This document shows positions 36,759-48,800 of a stretch of 64,000 nucleotides of DNA, one piece after another (the stretch's first letter is position 1; each line of letters opens with the position of its first letter). The position numbers were made by a program, and so were the translations under genes. The notes below the pieces were generated by a model, which was not told where the DNA came from, did not search any database, and saw only the letters and a list, made by a program, of their open reading frames with translations. Source of the DNA: Erigeron canadensis (Eukaryota; Streptophyta; Magnoliopsida; Asterales; Asteraceae); assembly GCF_010389155.1 (NCBI RefSeq), contig NC_057763.1:5580649-5644648 (forward strand). The letters are read 5' to 3'.

Positions 36759-36766
36759 TTTATATA
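36759..36766 (-). promoter_or_regulatory. TATA box of the KCS gene
   Basis: TATATAAA on the minus strand (in GGTTATATAAACCCC), 76 bases before the start codon. A good consensus match at plausible spacing. Confidence 0.6.
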
Positions 36767-37062
36767 ACCATTGGATTTGGTTTCTAGCTAGCTAGAAAAG
36801 TCTGTTACAAAATACCAAATACTTCGAAACACTGTATTAATTATGTCGTTACATACTGCGGGTATCTGATGGTCCCAAACGAGAAACAAGAATGAACAAG
36901 AAAATCATCCAACGATAATATATCTTTAGTTGTAGAGGGGTGAACACAAATCTGCTCTTTTTATTCTAATTTAAACTTTTTAATAGTGGAGTAAGTATAT
37001 TTTAATTCTAATTCTAACATAATAACTTTTTTTAACTAAACATATATCAACTTGAAAAACCA

Positions 37063-37313
37063 ATTAACTGGTTTGGATCAATTGGTTGAGTCCTTGCCTC
37101 TAGAGATAGAGGTTAAGAATTCGATCGTAATACCCAGCAAGGCTAGAGGTTCTTTTATATGTTTGGTAGAACTTGCAAGCAGTCTCTCCACCTTTGACAG
37201 TGATAAGGTTGTCTACATCTCAACCTCCCTCGATCATACACCGTTGAAAACAGTATTGGGACCCAAAACCCGTGAAAGACTGCACTAGTGATTACTTTAA
37301 TTTTTTTTTTTAG
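37063..37313 (+). mobile_element. Probable tRNA-derived SINE
   Basis: The segment starts with tRNA-like text (TTTGGATCAATTGGTTGAGT as a possible A box, AGAATTCGATCG as a possible B box). It continues with TTGTCTACATCTCAACCTCC and GTATTGGGACCCAAAACCCG, a pattern I associate with plant SINE bodies, and ends in a T-rich tract. No target duplication was identified. Confidence 0.45.
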
Positions 37314-38019
37314 AATATCAACCTGAAACAGAGTTAACAAGAAAACAGATGTATAACAATAAGCAAAACAAAAAGATGTAATTTTCAACACTTAATTGAT
37401 AAATCATAAGAATTTTCAAGTTACAATATACTAATCTAAGCCAAGAATATAAAACGTAACACAACTTGGAGCTACTTTCTTTTTTAGAGAGAGCAATATT
37501 GCTAAGGATATTGAATGTTGTTGTTGCACACCTTACATAATCCATCAAATGAGGTATATATACTCAAATACCTCATTAGGATGTTGTAGATTGCCTGCTA
37601 TGTGTCTTCATCTTAATGGTTTGTTGGAGAGCACATCCTAATAGTAACATCTTGTACTATTGGTCTCTTTCCTCATTCCACGATCATCTTCTACCTAATG
37701 AGAGAATAGACACCTCATATATGAAGGATAAACACCAACTTGGAGATACTGCTTTCGTGATTCAGTTGTTATTATCTTCTATTTCTTTTTCTCCAAGGTT
37801 GATACTACTTAAAGTGACCCGGCTTATAAAATATGTAAGGATAGAAAAGTTATCAGATTGATACCTATGTACGCTTGAACCTTCTTATATTTTCTTTGTG
37901 TTCTTTTTGATCTTTTCATTTATGATTATGTACAATGAGATAATAGTGTCCTATTCATTGTACGTATAGTTCATCGTTGATCGTGCAAGGTTCGTGTACA
38001 TGTATGTGTAGTTCGTTAT

Positions 38020-39114
38020 TGTTTGACCAAATAATCACAGTAGGTCATGGCTAAAAGGGGTAGTGATGGTGAAGGTATTTTGTTGGCGATTCCATTATGG
38101 TCAGACGGCTAAGGGAGCCGCCTTACGCCTATGATGTTGCAAAGTGGTGAACTTGGCTTTTATCTTAGGGGTATATCTCTTTATGTAGAGGATTGTATCT
38201 TGGGGGAGAAGGTAAAAAAGTTTGTTCCATTAAGAGTTAATTTTGGGGCTTCAGCGGGCATCTCAAGGTAAGTTTAAAAGGTGGGACTGTTGATTTTGTT
38301 CCAATATAAATAGTTGGATACCTCATTCAATAACTTTTCCCCTTTTCTACGCAAAATTTCTCCAGACGATTATTCTTTCGTCTCCAGTGCCGTCATAGTC
38401 TCCCTACCAAAAAGGTAAATTTCTCTACATCATTCTTCCATATCTACGGTGAGAAAGAGATGAATAAAGATCCACATATAGTTTTCAAAAACGATCTGAG
38501 TCCCAGAGCTTTTCATTGAAGTATTTTTCTTCAAACCCTAATGCCATCCGATACCCCGAAAAGGGGCAATCGGTGCTGGACCCACCACAGGGATTAGTTG
38601 GTCAATATATGGAATCCTTTACGCTAGGTAACCTTAGGGTTCTATTCTCCCCATTTTGTTTGTCTGTAGTGGACCACTCTAGGCAAAAATAATCGATTTT
38701 CAAGTTATCTGTTAAGCGAATAGGTTAGAGCCCACGTTAGCTTTTTTTAGTTCTTTTTATACAATGAAGGAATCTAGTGATTGGGTGACGGTTGCTTAGA
38801 ATAATTACCATGATTTATTTGTGAATGATGGTACAAAGGTCAGGGATTGGAAACGTTCATTTGTGTTTGTGGATAGATGAGGTGGATCAGGTGGCATTGA
38901 CTGTCTTGTCGTCGTATTTCATTATGTTATGTGTGTATCCGAAAGTTGTATTGTTTAGGGTTGGTGTCGCTCCGTTCTGGGAACGTGGAACTCAAGATTT
39001 CACTATTGTTGAGGATGGATAGGATATGTTGCTCTTATATTGTCTTTGCTTGTATGCAGAAATGGCTTTCAAGTAGATGATTGACATAAAATCTTCATAT
39101 ACCCAGTTTATAGT
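38020..39114 (-). mobile_element. Left part of an older Tat-like LTR element, interrupted by a related copy
   Basis: 38020 onward (TGTTTGACCAAATAATCACAG, then TTTTGTTGGCGATTCC) is a diverged match to the start of the LTR at 39115. Further right, CAGAAATGGCTTTCAAGTAG near 39059 matches the exon start AGAATGGCGTTCAAGCAA of the younger element. The reading frame runs up to TTTATAGT at 39114 and resumes at GTGAAGGCTACTCCGC (43646 onward). The LTR is internally reduced and the frame has stops. Confidence 0.7.
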
Positions 39115-39775
39115 TGTTTGATCAAATAATCGCACTATGACTTAACTAGAGGTATGAGTGAGGTCAGAGGTGTTTTGTTGGCGATTCCCTTCCGGTCAGA
39201 GGGTCGAGGACCACTTTACGCCTTATAGTTATTTGCTCTCAACCGTCTAAAGAGGCTGAGGGTTTATTCACAAGGGTCGGGGAGGTGGATTGTTCGTTGA
39301 TCCTTAAGTCGCTTTGTGCGTCTAAGGGTTTATGAGACGGGTTTAGGGTTTTGTATATAACGGTATGTGATGATCCTTTGCCATATGGCTTGCTCCTCTA
39401 TTTATATATAGGGTAGAAACTTGGAGAGGAGGATAAGAGAATTAGTGTAAATCTCTCCCTCTTTGTGATATATTCTATTTCTTTCTTTGAGGAGATTTGT
39501 GGTAATCTTGTTACAAGTCGTGCCCGAGATCATCAGTCTTTAATTAATTATGATGTTGAGATTGGATAATCATAGAAAGTATGTATATCTGATCCTTTTG
39601 ATGTGTCTTAGATTGAAGCTGGTTATTGATTACCTCGGGAGCTCTAGGACTATTGTGTTGGACGAAGGTCGAGCTCCGTTACAAGTATATATAGATAAGT
39701 AATTTTACTTGTACGAAGGGGGCTTCGTTTCCGCTTCGGGTACGTATCTAGGGCTCCGTATAAACTATATCATCA
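39115..39775 (-). repeat. 3' LTR of the Tat-like element
   Basis: 661 bp on the plus strand from TGTTTGATCAAATAATCGC to TATATCATCA. Pairs with 43014-43641. Confidence 0.88.
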
Positions 39776-40022
39776 AGCCCCCAGTCTAAAGGAGAGTTTA
39801 TCTGTAGAGTATCGCGTTAGACTTCAATAATAATCGTTACCCGGGCCGTCCTTACGGAGGTCCCAAAGTTTGTTAAAGCAGGCCGAAAATTGGGCTATAC
39901 TTATCCATTTTTTTCAACGGTTGGGATTTGACTAAAAATTTCCACCGAGATATATATACTATTTTATTTGTGGTCGAAGCATTTTTACCTTTCTCTGGGC
40001 GATATCTTCTTCAGCAATTCAT

Positions 40023-41571
40023 ATGTCGTCTTCCTGCCTCCATCATCCAGTCAAGAAAAAGGTATGTGATTCTTCTGGATCTCTTTGTATTAAGGGTGGA
40101 TGATTGAGTTTAATAACCCTATTTTTATATTTGGCTGATAAAGGTCTTCAGATCCATGTTCCTCTGTTGTATAGATATCCTTCTTATTGATATCAACCGT
40201 TTTTTGTTCTACTCCATTAGTTAGATCTTGTATCTCATTTTGGTTTTCCGATTCCTTCCACCGTTAGGATGACACCGTCTAGGTGGCATCTTTTAATCCC
40301 CTATTGTTGACTTTGCTAGGGTTTCATCATAATCACTATTTTGTTGTTGTTGTTGTTGTTTTTTTATATCATAGGCTTGTTTTATATCTCCTTATGTATT
40401 ATGTGTAGAATGGCGTTCAAGCAAATGATCAATAGGCAGTATTCCTTGCTCAACTTGTCATGAAGGCTGCTCCTTCTGTCGTTGCTTTGGGCTTAGGGAC
40501 CTCTGCCGAGGGCTTTGATCCTCAATCCACTAATCGTGTTGAGTTAGAGGCCATATGCCAGGCCGAGGAGGCCATTTCTGACGGAGTTGGCTCAGTTGAT
40601 CATCCTGTTGTTGAAGTTTCTGACTGTCCTACTAGTGGGGAGAATTGTGACCAGCCTATGGATGAACAAGGCACTTTTGTTGGTCGTCTTAAAAGTAGAA
40701 AGAAGACTTCCGCAAAGAGGCCCAACGTGTCTTCATCCAGAAAGAGGACTAAGAGGTTCGACCAAGCGGGTGAGAGTATTGGTAAGTGTTCTAAATTGTG
40801 CTCCCTCTTCCCTTTTTTTTTCTCCTTGTCCTTGTACGTATGTGTTTCTGCAGAGTTCAATCCCTTACTTCAGGTTCCAGATGATCAGTCTTGACATCAA
40901 AATATTGGATCCATTGCTCCTTTTGAATGGAACTCTAATTTGATGATGAACATGGACTTGACAAGGCTTCCTGGATTGTTTAATCAGTCCTTTTTTGTGC
41001 CTTCATGATTGGAAACGCGTTGGATTTGAGGTTATGCGAGCTTTCGGAGGACTTTGGTCCCTCGTCTGGGAAAAGTGAAAAGTTGAAGGCAGAGAAGTTG
41101 TCACTGGAGTTTAAGGTGTCTGAGTTGAAGGTAAAGTTGGGAGGATTGTCTGCAGAGCTCGAGTCTGCTTGCGATAGCGTATGAGCTAAAAGAGATGAGA
41201 TCAATGTCTTGAAGGAGGAACTGGCTGCTAAGGATATTCTGTTGGGTCATGAGCATTCTGCTTTCGTGGACCTAAAGGAGAGGTACAAACGACTCATTTT
41301 TGATGTTATCCCTCATGTTTGCAAGTCTTTCCTTAATGGTCATGAAACTGGTATGAGGATCTCGGATATGTGTAATGCAAATAGGATGGATGCTGGGTTG
41401 GAGCTGCTCCGTGTTCTTGCTACGGAGGGTCGCCTAACCGTAAATGGCTCCGAGCTTGCAAAGGATACCGCAGGTCCACTGAACAAGGCAATGAGCGAGC
41501 TGGAACATGTACACTCTCGATACTTTCATGCCATTTCGTCTGATCCCGAAGCGTCTTGTAAGTCCCATTGA
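40023..41571 (+). pseudogene. Antisense ORF of the Tat-like element (coiled-coil protein, multi-exon, broken)
   Basis: A short first exon (ATG 40023, MSSSCLHHPVKKK, then GTATGTG donor) fits, then an exon from about 40410 (MAFKQMINRQYSLLN) that needs a frame change to join 40460-40786 (MKAAPSVVALGLGTSAEG, Lys/Arg-rich end). Donor GGTAAGTG follows, then an acceptor CTGCAG near 40853. A coiled-coil region of Lys/Glu/Leu-rich text lies at about 41050-41310, and the frame 41209-41571 ends the protein. Stops at about 40907, 41007 and 41182 interrupt it. The layout resembles plant retroelement proteins annotated as 'putative gypsy-type transposase', whose N-terminal domain seems missing here. The function is unknown. 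Confidence 0.55.
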
Positions 41572-42289
41572 AACGGATCATTAGAAGTTTGCTCCAGTTA
41601 TCCAGAGGTGCAGAATCCCTCTCTATAACTTGGTGATTCACAACGAACCCCCTAGATCATCTAATGCCTCGCAGATCTTCTTCGGGCTAGCGGAATAATC
41701 CTTTGACGACCAACCCTGCAATATATGCTTGATATTTCGACAAAGGTTCAACCCTAATCTCTGTTAGGGTTCAGTATATATAGGAAACACCCGACTGGGC
41801 TTTAGCATGCCCACCTCGTATTTCTGGTCCAGCTCGACCCAAATACGAGGTTGTATTCATGCTCTAGCCTCGTATTTGTCCCTGCAAATATGGGGTCGTA
41901 ATTGCTCCTTGTGAAATGTGAGGTCGCATTTCACACAGCAGATTTATTATATTACACATTTAATACTTAAACTTAATTTAGTATTCTATGCATAATACAA
42001 AGTTCATTAATAACAATCACATTACAAAGACATATTAGAATATAAGCCCAAATAAATTAGACTGCTATTGACATAGACGTGCACTTACACGTCTCCTTCC
42101 CAACTGTTGCAGATTCCCAATGCCTAGATAGTCTTGATTTTTAAACTTTGCTATCCATTTGACATTTCTTCTATTACTTTTGGATATTTATCCTTTTGTT
42201 CTTTACTAGTAACCGTCTTCTAAGTATATAGCCTATATTTGGATTATCTAATGGCATGCCTTTTCAAGATGCTGATGAGGCTATCTATT

Positions 42290-42480
42290 GGCTTTTGCCT
42301 TTGCAAGACTATTCCGTAAGGCTGAGGTTTTCACAAGATTTGACTTGTCGCCAAGGCTCTACCTTGTGATATGTCTTCTTGAATTTGTTAGCATAGGACT
42401 TATCTCTGGGTATTTGCCTTTGCGAGACTATTCCACAATGCTTGGGTTTACACAAGATTTGCCTTGGCCGAGGCTTTAGC
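42290..42480 (+). repeat. Two-copy tandem repeat in the Tat-like interior
   Basis: A diverged unit of about 121 bp occurs twice, from TTTGCCTTTGCAAGACTATT (about 42294) and TTTGCCTTTGCGAGACTATT (about 42415). Each continues with CACAAGATTTG and ends CTTGTGATAT. Shorter repeats with TTATGA(C/T)G and GTTATTTG follow at about 42545-42615. Confidence 0.75.
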
Positions 42481-42992
42481 TTGTGATATATACCGAGCTT
42501 TTTATCTTAATTAAGATTTATCCCAGTGTTGCTAACTCGTTGATGTCTTATGACAGTCGCCCTATGATGTTATTTGTCTTATTGCAGTCGTCTTATGACG
42601 TTATTTGCTTTATGGAAGCGTTATTGGGCGTCCCCTAAACTTCTAATAAAGTCTTTAATGCATGTATGATTTACGCGCGCGTTTTATTTTCTATCGATCC
42701 TTGAAAGCTTTTATTTTTGCAAGAATTAATTGGCGGGGGTCACTACATATTAAGGTCCCAAACTGCTCAGCTTTCATTTACTGTTCCGTGATTGTCCGGA
42801 GTCTTCCTTTTTTCCACTTACGGAGCATGCAGTTTTCTAGATATGGCATTGCTGGCCTTTTTGCCTGTTGGTGTTGCTCCGTATCTTTCCCAGATGGGGA
42901 TCTGGGTTTGACCTGTGTCGTCCCGGAATGAAATCTGGGTTCGACATAATGCTTCTCTTTGATCGTGGCTGAGTTTAGACTTGAGAACAAAG

Positions 42993-43012
42993 GTCCCACG
43001 AATGGCGCCAAT
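42993..43012 (-). promoter_or_regulatory. Primer binding site of the Tat-like element
   Basis: The minus strand reads TTGGCGCCATTCGTGGGACC just inside the 5' LTR. The TTGGCGCC core is shared with Athila/Tat-type primer sites. It fixes minus polarity. Confidence 0.7.
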
Positions 43013-43013
43013 T

Positions 43014-43641
43014 TGTTTGATCAAATAATCGCACTATGACTCAACCGGAGGTGTGAGTGAGGTCGGAGGTGTTTTGTTGGCGATTCCCTTCCGGTTAGAG
43101 GGTCAAGGACCGCTTTACCCCTTATAGTTGTTTGCTCTCAGCCGTCTAAAGAGGTTGAGGGTTTATTCACGAGAGTCGGGGACGTGGATTGTTCGCTGAT
43201 CCTTAAGCCGCTTTGTGTGTCTAAGGGTTTACGAGATGGTTTAGAGTTTTGTATATGACGGTTTGTGATGATCCTTTGCCGTATGGCTTCCTCCTCTATT
43301 TATATAGAGGGTAGAAAACTTGGAGAGGACGGTAAGAGAATTAGGGTAAATCTCTATCTCTTTGTGATATATTCTATATCCTTCTTTGAAGAGATTTGTG
43401 GTAATCTTGTTAGAAGTTGTGTCCGAGAGTATCGGTCTTTAATTAATTATGTTGTTGAGATCGGATAATCATAGAAAGTATCTATATCCGATCCTTTTGA
43501 TGTGTTTTAGATTGGAGCTGGGTATTGATTACCTCGGGAGCTTGGACTATTGTGTTGGACGGAGCTTGGACTACTTGTACATAGGAGGCTTCATATCTGC
43601 TTCGGGTACGGAGCTAGGGCTCCGTATAGGGTATATCATTA
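43014..43641 (-). repeat. 5' LTR of the Tat-like element
   Basis: 628 bp; on the plus strand starts TGTTTGATCAAATAATCGC and ends TATATCATTA where the partner ends TATATCATCA. Shorter than its partner mainly near 43560-43600. Confidence 0.87.
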
Positions 43642-43900
43642 ATAGTGAAGGCTACTCCGCTGACCATAATTCCAGCTCCATTATCTCCTCGTGTTGAGGA
43701 GAGTGCTTCTAGGGTTACTGCTACTACTGTTGAGGTGCCACCCGAGTCAAAAGAGGCAATTGATTAAGAAAACTTGGGGGAGGACCGCTCGATCGGAGTG
43801 AATGGTGTATCTAAAGGTAATTCTGAGGGGGATGGTGATGAAAAGGTGGAATTCCAAGATTACGAAGATCCCTTCGTAACAGTAAAGCACTTATTTAACT
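43642..43900 (-). mobile_element. Right part of the older interrupted Tat-like element
   Basis: From the duplicated ATAGT on, the antisense reading frame of the older element resumes (VKATPLTIIPAPLSPRVEE), parallel to MKAAPSVVALG at 40460. A TAA stop breaks it near 43765. Confidence 0.65.
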
Positions 43901-44440
43901 AATAGAGGTTCGCTCCCACAACCAAAGATTACGGAGCATTACCACCGTAACCAGACCAACTCCGGAGCTCATGAGATGTCTAACCTATTTCCGTAAAGAC
44001 TTATCAAAGATCAGATATACTCAAGTCCTTTCATACTTATTAAAGTCCTCTCATAAGGAAGCACGTATGAAACTCCCTAATACCTCGGACACAGTTTTAG
44101 GGATCTAATTAATATCTTTTCCATCTTTACAAGATATCCTCAAAGAATGAAAAAATTTACCCTAACTCTCTTACATTCTGCTCCATGTCATAATCCTTTA
44201 TATAAACATAGATGCTCAACGGCACAATTCACTCTCATCAGTCTTATAGAAGTCTATATATTTAGCATTCATCAGTCACCATCCTGAGTACCTCAGGAAT
44301 CAATCCATAAATGAATGCTTAATCCTCTTGCTTATAGGAGTCAAAATGTGTGGTAGCAAAATTATCATACACCGACTTAGGAGAAATCACAGAATGCGAC
44401 AAAGATTCGTACACAAAGCATAGGAATATAGACAATATTT
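43900..44440. repeat. Inverted, decayed LTR of a related element
   Basis: Text such as AAGATATCCTCAAAGAATG, AATTTACCCTAACTCTCTTA and TAATCCTTTATATAAA is the reverse complement, diverged, of the LTR middle at about 43300-43400. A related element thus lies in the opposite orientation next to the nested pair. Confidence 0.55.
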
Positions 44441-44537
44441 CATAAATATTAAATATAATAGGTTAGTTTAGTTACATCGTTCAAGGAACAAAGTTGAAAA
44501 ACACATTATATCTATACAACTAATAAAACATTAAGAA

Positions 44538-44992
44538 TCCTAGCTTTATAAAGCCATCCAACTCAACTTAAAGATATTTTTAGACTTTGCCACGTAGGAA
44601 TTTTCTTACGTGTCGCTTCCATATTTTTTTCGAATATTTATATACAATATAATTAAATAATAATATAAATATATTTTTAAAATATTTTTAGATTTTTCCA
44701 CGTAGAAATTTGCTACATTATCGATTTACATTTGATTTATTTTTATACAAATGGTGTTGTTGATGATATCAAAATATCTTACGGTAAATGTTCTCAAAAG
44801 AAGTGTTTAATAACTACGGTAGGTTGAGTGATTGTAATATTGACATGTCAAAAAAGTCAAAAGGTGACCAGAATTTAACCATGAACTATAACATAATCAA
44901 TTTCCACATAATAAACTTATAGAATACCTATTTACTAATGTATAAAATAACCTTTATAACTAACCGCGCATCGCGCGGGGTAAAATACCTAG
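44538..44992 (+). mobile_element. Small non-autonomous Helitron
   Basis: Begins TCCTAGCTTTATAAAG after an A and ends with the hairpin CCGCGCATCGCGCGG (44964-44978), ten spacer bases and CTAG before a T. TC start, hairpin, CTAG end and A/T insertion site are all Helitron marks. No coding capacity. The 5' end is less certain than the 3' end. Confidence 0.75.
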
Positions 44993-45639
44993 TATATATA
45001 TATCCAAGTACGATTTAATTAGATATACATAACCAAATGAGTCGAGTAATCGACACGAGCACAAACACAAAAGCTTGAATTCGTGATGCACAAAGGTCTT
45101 CGTGGCACGCAAACAAGTTTATGTTTTTGAGACTAACTTGAAAAGCATGCAAATAAACTGTCAACTACGAGGATGTAGCTGGTGAGCACATAGGTTTTAT
45201 ATATATGAGGCTAAAGTTCAATACATATAATTTCCAATCTTTATAATTATACTTGTCACATATACTTGGTTGCATAATCAATAATAATAATGGCCATCCA
45301 ATATCAAAACATCAATTATGATAGGCAAGGCTCGTCACACTACTACAAACAGACCCATCCTTGACGCACAATGCGCGTCAAGAAGAGTTAGGATGACGCG
45401 CAAATGCCCATCAAGGAAGAACTAGTCATAAAGCTTCATGACCCGCATTTGTGTGTCATTCGTCTCTGACACGCAATTATGACACGCATTTACGACTCCC
45501 CTTTTTGACCTTCGTAGTAGAGAGTCATAAACTTTATGACCTACTTTTCTGACATATGTTTTTGTGTGTCATAACCTATAAAATCTTTTTTTTTTTATAT
45601 TTTTTATGTTTTTTAAAACCTGATTAGATACATTACCTG

Positions 45640-45720
45640 GCAATAAATTAACCTGATAATAGTACAAATTAACCTGATAATAAATTAGCCTGGCAATAAA
45701 TTAACCTGATAATAAACGCA
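45640..45720 (+). repeat. Short repeats in the CACTA subterminal region
   Basis: Four to five copies of AAATTAACCTGATAATA / AACCTGGCAATAAATT. Confidence 0.75.
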
Positions 45721-45844
45721 TTTCATATATATCAAAACCATGCGTCACCAATTCATTACATAACAATTCAAGTCCAAATAGATACCGATAATTAGTTAAA
45801 TTTGGTTTACAATACTTTCTACCTAAAAATGAAATTCGACACAT

Positions 45845-48800
45845 AAATTGCCTATTCTTCTCGAATATCGTCTAAATTCGCCTCCATGTACTCATTGCTA
45901 TCACCACCAATCTAGTCAAAAATAAAACAACATTTTAGATATGGTCATTACTACTTAAAACAGTTAATTAATTACTTACATTGTGATTTTTGAGAACCCG
46001 AACTCCATGTTTAACTACTTCAATTCCTTCGTAAACTTCAACATGAAGTACCCACATTCAGTGTTTCCGGGCTGACGTGGACACTACACAAGAAATATAC
46101 AACAACATCCAACCAGCAACATAAATTATGTAGCATAAATTCAGCAACATACAACAACATACAATTAGTTGGATCTCGATCAGCAATACAACAGTTGGAT
46201 CTCGATCAGCAACAACAGCAACATACTTAACATGTTTAACAATCAACACAACTAAGTAACTAACTAACCAATCAGCAACATACAAACAACATACAACTAG
46301 TTGGATCTCGATCAGTTTGAGGCCGGGTGTACTAACCAATTAAGTAACTAACTAACTAACTTAACATACAACTAACTACATACTTAACAAACAGCAGCAA
46401 CATATAATATTCAACAAATAACTAACCTTAGAATTGACCCAGTTAAGTTTAGTCCTCTTATTGTTTCCAGCTTCTACATCATACAATGCAATTGCCCTAC
46501 AAAGAATTAACCCAGTTAAGTATTACACCATACATCATAAAGATTCTATAATTTGTATTACTCACGCATCCACTATTTGCTTGAACTGAAGATTGACGTC
46601 TCTAGTCGATAGGGAATCAAGATAATAGCAGGTACTTGTCTTCATGTTAATCACGCCTAACACCCAATGTCTTCTGCAAAAAACAAAGATCAAATTCTGT
46701 TAATTACTGTTAACTTTTATTAATTAATTTAAATGTTGTCAAAAATCAAACCCGGGATTGTATGGCAATAAGACGAGGTCATTTTGCTTCCTTGTAGATA
46801 ACCTTCTTGCAATAACTCGACTTGCATCCTTGATATTCTTGGCCCTCGCTTTACGTTCATCATGCATGATGGCAGTCGGGATCAAGAAACAAACTCCATG
46901 ATCTCTGTGTGACCCATTCTTGATTTGCTCATACAAATACCTGTTAACAATTAACATACGAAGTTTACATTCAATTAGTCCTGTTAACATACAAGTACCA
47001 ATTTTTAATAAACTATATTTATCACTTACATGATATAAGAAGCAACGACAGCCCCGCTTAACTCATCCATTGCAAATACACTGTCAAAATCATTCCAGTT
47101 TAAGTACGTGTAACTGGGGTGCCCAAACAAATCGTCCTCGCATTGCACTTTTATGCAATCGACCTTTGCAACTTGTCCATCAACCATAATTGCAGTCATT
47201 CTCAATCCCATCCTTTCTTTAATTCTTTTCCTTATCATTTTTTTCAATGGATTTCCTTTCTTAGTCACTTTTGCAATGTAGGCGACAGTTTCTAGGCTTT
47301 TTCCTTTTCCAACTGCAACTATAAACATATATAGCAATTTCTGGTCACTAAAAAAAATTGTAAACATATGATGTTTTTGGGCATCGTACCTGTTTTGGCA
47401 TCGTCGTTTCTTCGTTGTCGGATTCTCTTGGTTGCTTCTTTTCTTTTTTCTTGTGGGTCGACCCACTGCCCAACTCTCTCTTTTCTTCTTCTTCTTTTCT
47501 TTGTTCATTTCTTTGTTCTTTTTCTTCTTTTCTTCTTTTCTCCTTGTCTTGATCAACAACCTTTTTCTCCTTCTTTTTGGCCACTATCTTGTTCTGCAAA
47601 AATATAAAAAAGTCATACAGGTACCATTTTGTTCTAATGATTAAGCTGTTTTATAAAAAAGTCTTACCAAACCAGAACATGGAATGACTAGGTGACTCGG
47701 CCAGCTTAGTAAGTACCCAATGGCATCCTTAACAGTCTCAACGAACTCCTCGGGAATTGGATTCGGTAGCAAAGCTTTTGCTTGAATAGATGTGTCCACT
47801 GTAACTTCAATGTTCCCATCTAATATTATATATGAACAAATAAATATTAAATAAGTAAGAATATATAAAAATATTAAATAAGTAATTTAACGTCAAATAC
47901 CCGAGACATGATTCACTATGGTTCCTTTGGCGACTATATTGGAAGGATCTTCGACCGCAAGTAAGCATAATTTATCCTACAAATGTGCACAATATTATTA
48001 AAAAAGACAAGAATTGCACAATACTATTAAAACAGACAATTTGAAGACTTACATTTGGTTCACTTAGTGCATTTGGTTCTTCGTCTTTATCGCTATACAG
48101 TTGACAGTTACTTGCACCCTCCGAAGCATTGGTACTTGCACATCTTCTTCTTTCTAACTCATCTTCAACAGCTTTTAGCCGTTTATGCATTATCTTATCA
48201 TGTTGTTGCAGGTATTGCTTGACATTCCTGAGTATTAAAAAATACTGTTGCGATGTTATATATCGACCCATCCCACGTACACGCCCACGCTGTTCATCAG
48301 TACCCAGGGCCTCTGTAAGCAAATCTAGTGATCCCATTGAATCCTGCGAATAATCCTTGTCCTTCTTTAGCTTCTCCTGATTAAACAAACATATAACTTA
48401 ACATCTGTTGACTTAAGCAGCTAACTTTGTTGACTAACTGAGAAATCTGAATACTAACTAAAACATACCAAAATAAAACTGTTAAATATGAATACTTACA
48501 ATTTTATCGACAACTTTTTGGACAGCTGGGTCGCAACCTCCTTTTTTCTTTTCTCTTGTTTTTTTCCAACATTCTACCCTATCAATCTCCTCTTCCTCTT
48601 TGCCGGTTTGTTGCATCTATGAAAGTTAAAAGCAGAAGTTAAAAAGCATTAACATAAGCAATAAAAAAGTTAACATAAGCAATAAATTCCATACTATCTC
48701 AGAAATGAGTCCGGAATATCCCTTTTGACAGAAACGATGGTTGTACTTATTACGTGAACGAAGTTTTGAAGCCTTCTCACTTATTTCCAGTATAAGTATA

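Larger units (their letters stand above)
36684..38019. other. KCS promoter and intergenic region
   Basis: Upstream of KCS lies a TATA candidate. Beyond it is a probable SINE (37063-37313) and then AT-rich DNA with no supported gene, up to the decayed Tat-like LTR at 38020. Confidence 0.5.
39110..43646 (-). mobile_element. Tat-like Ty3-gypsy LTR element with an antisense ORF, no pol, with target duplication
   Basis: LTRs 39115-39775 and 43014-43641 are close copies and ATAGT flanks both outer ends (39110-39114 and 43642-43646). On the minus strand a primer site (TTGGCGCCATTCGTGGGACC, 43012-42993) follows the right LTR, and a purine-rich tract (AGACTGGGGGCT) precedes the left LTR. Polarity is therefore minus. 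The 3.2-kb interior shows no gag or pol. It carries a plus-strand, intron-bearing coiled-coil ORF. Known Tat-clade elements such as Grande and Retand bear antisense ORFs, which supports the assignment by analogy. Confidence 0.82.

Noticed and set aside
41572..42110. Separate small LTR or MITE insertion in the Tat-like interior
   Set aside because: Composition changes here, but no matching termini or target duplication could be found.
47026..47599. Lys/Glu-rich nuclear protein gene
   Set aside because: These frames are exons and introns of the CACTA second gene.
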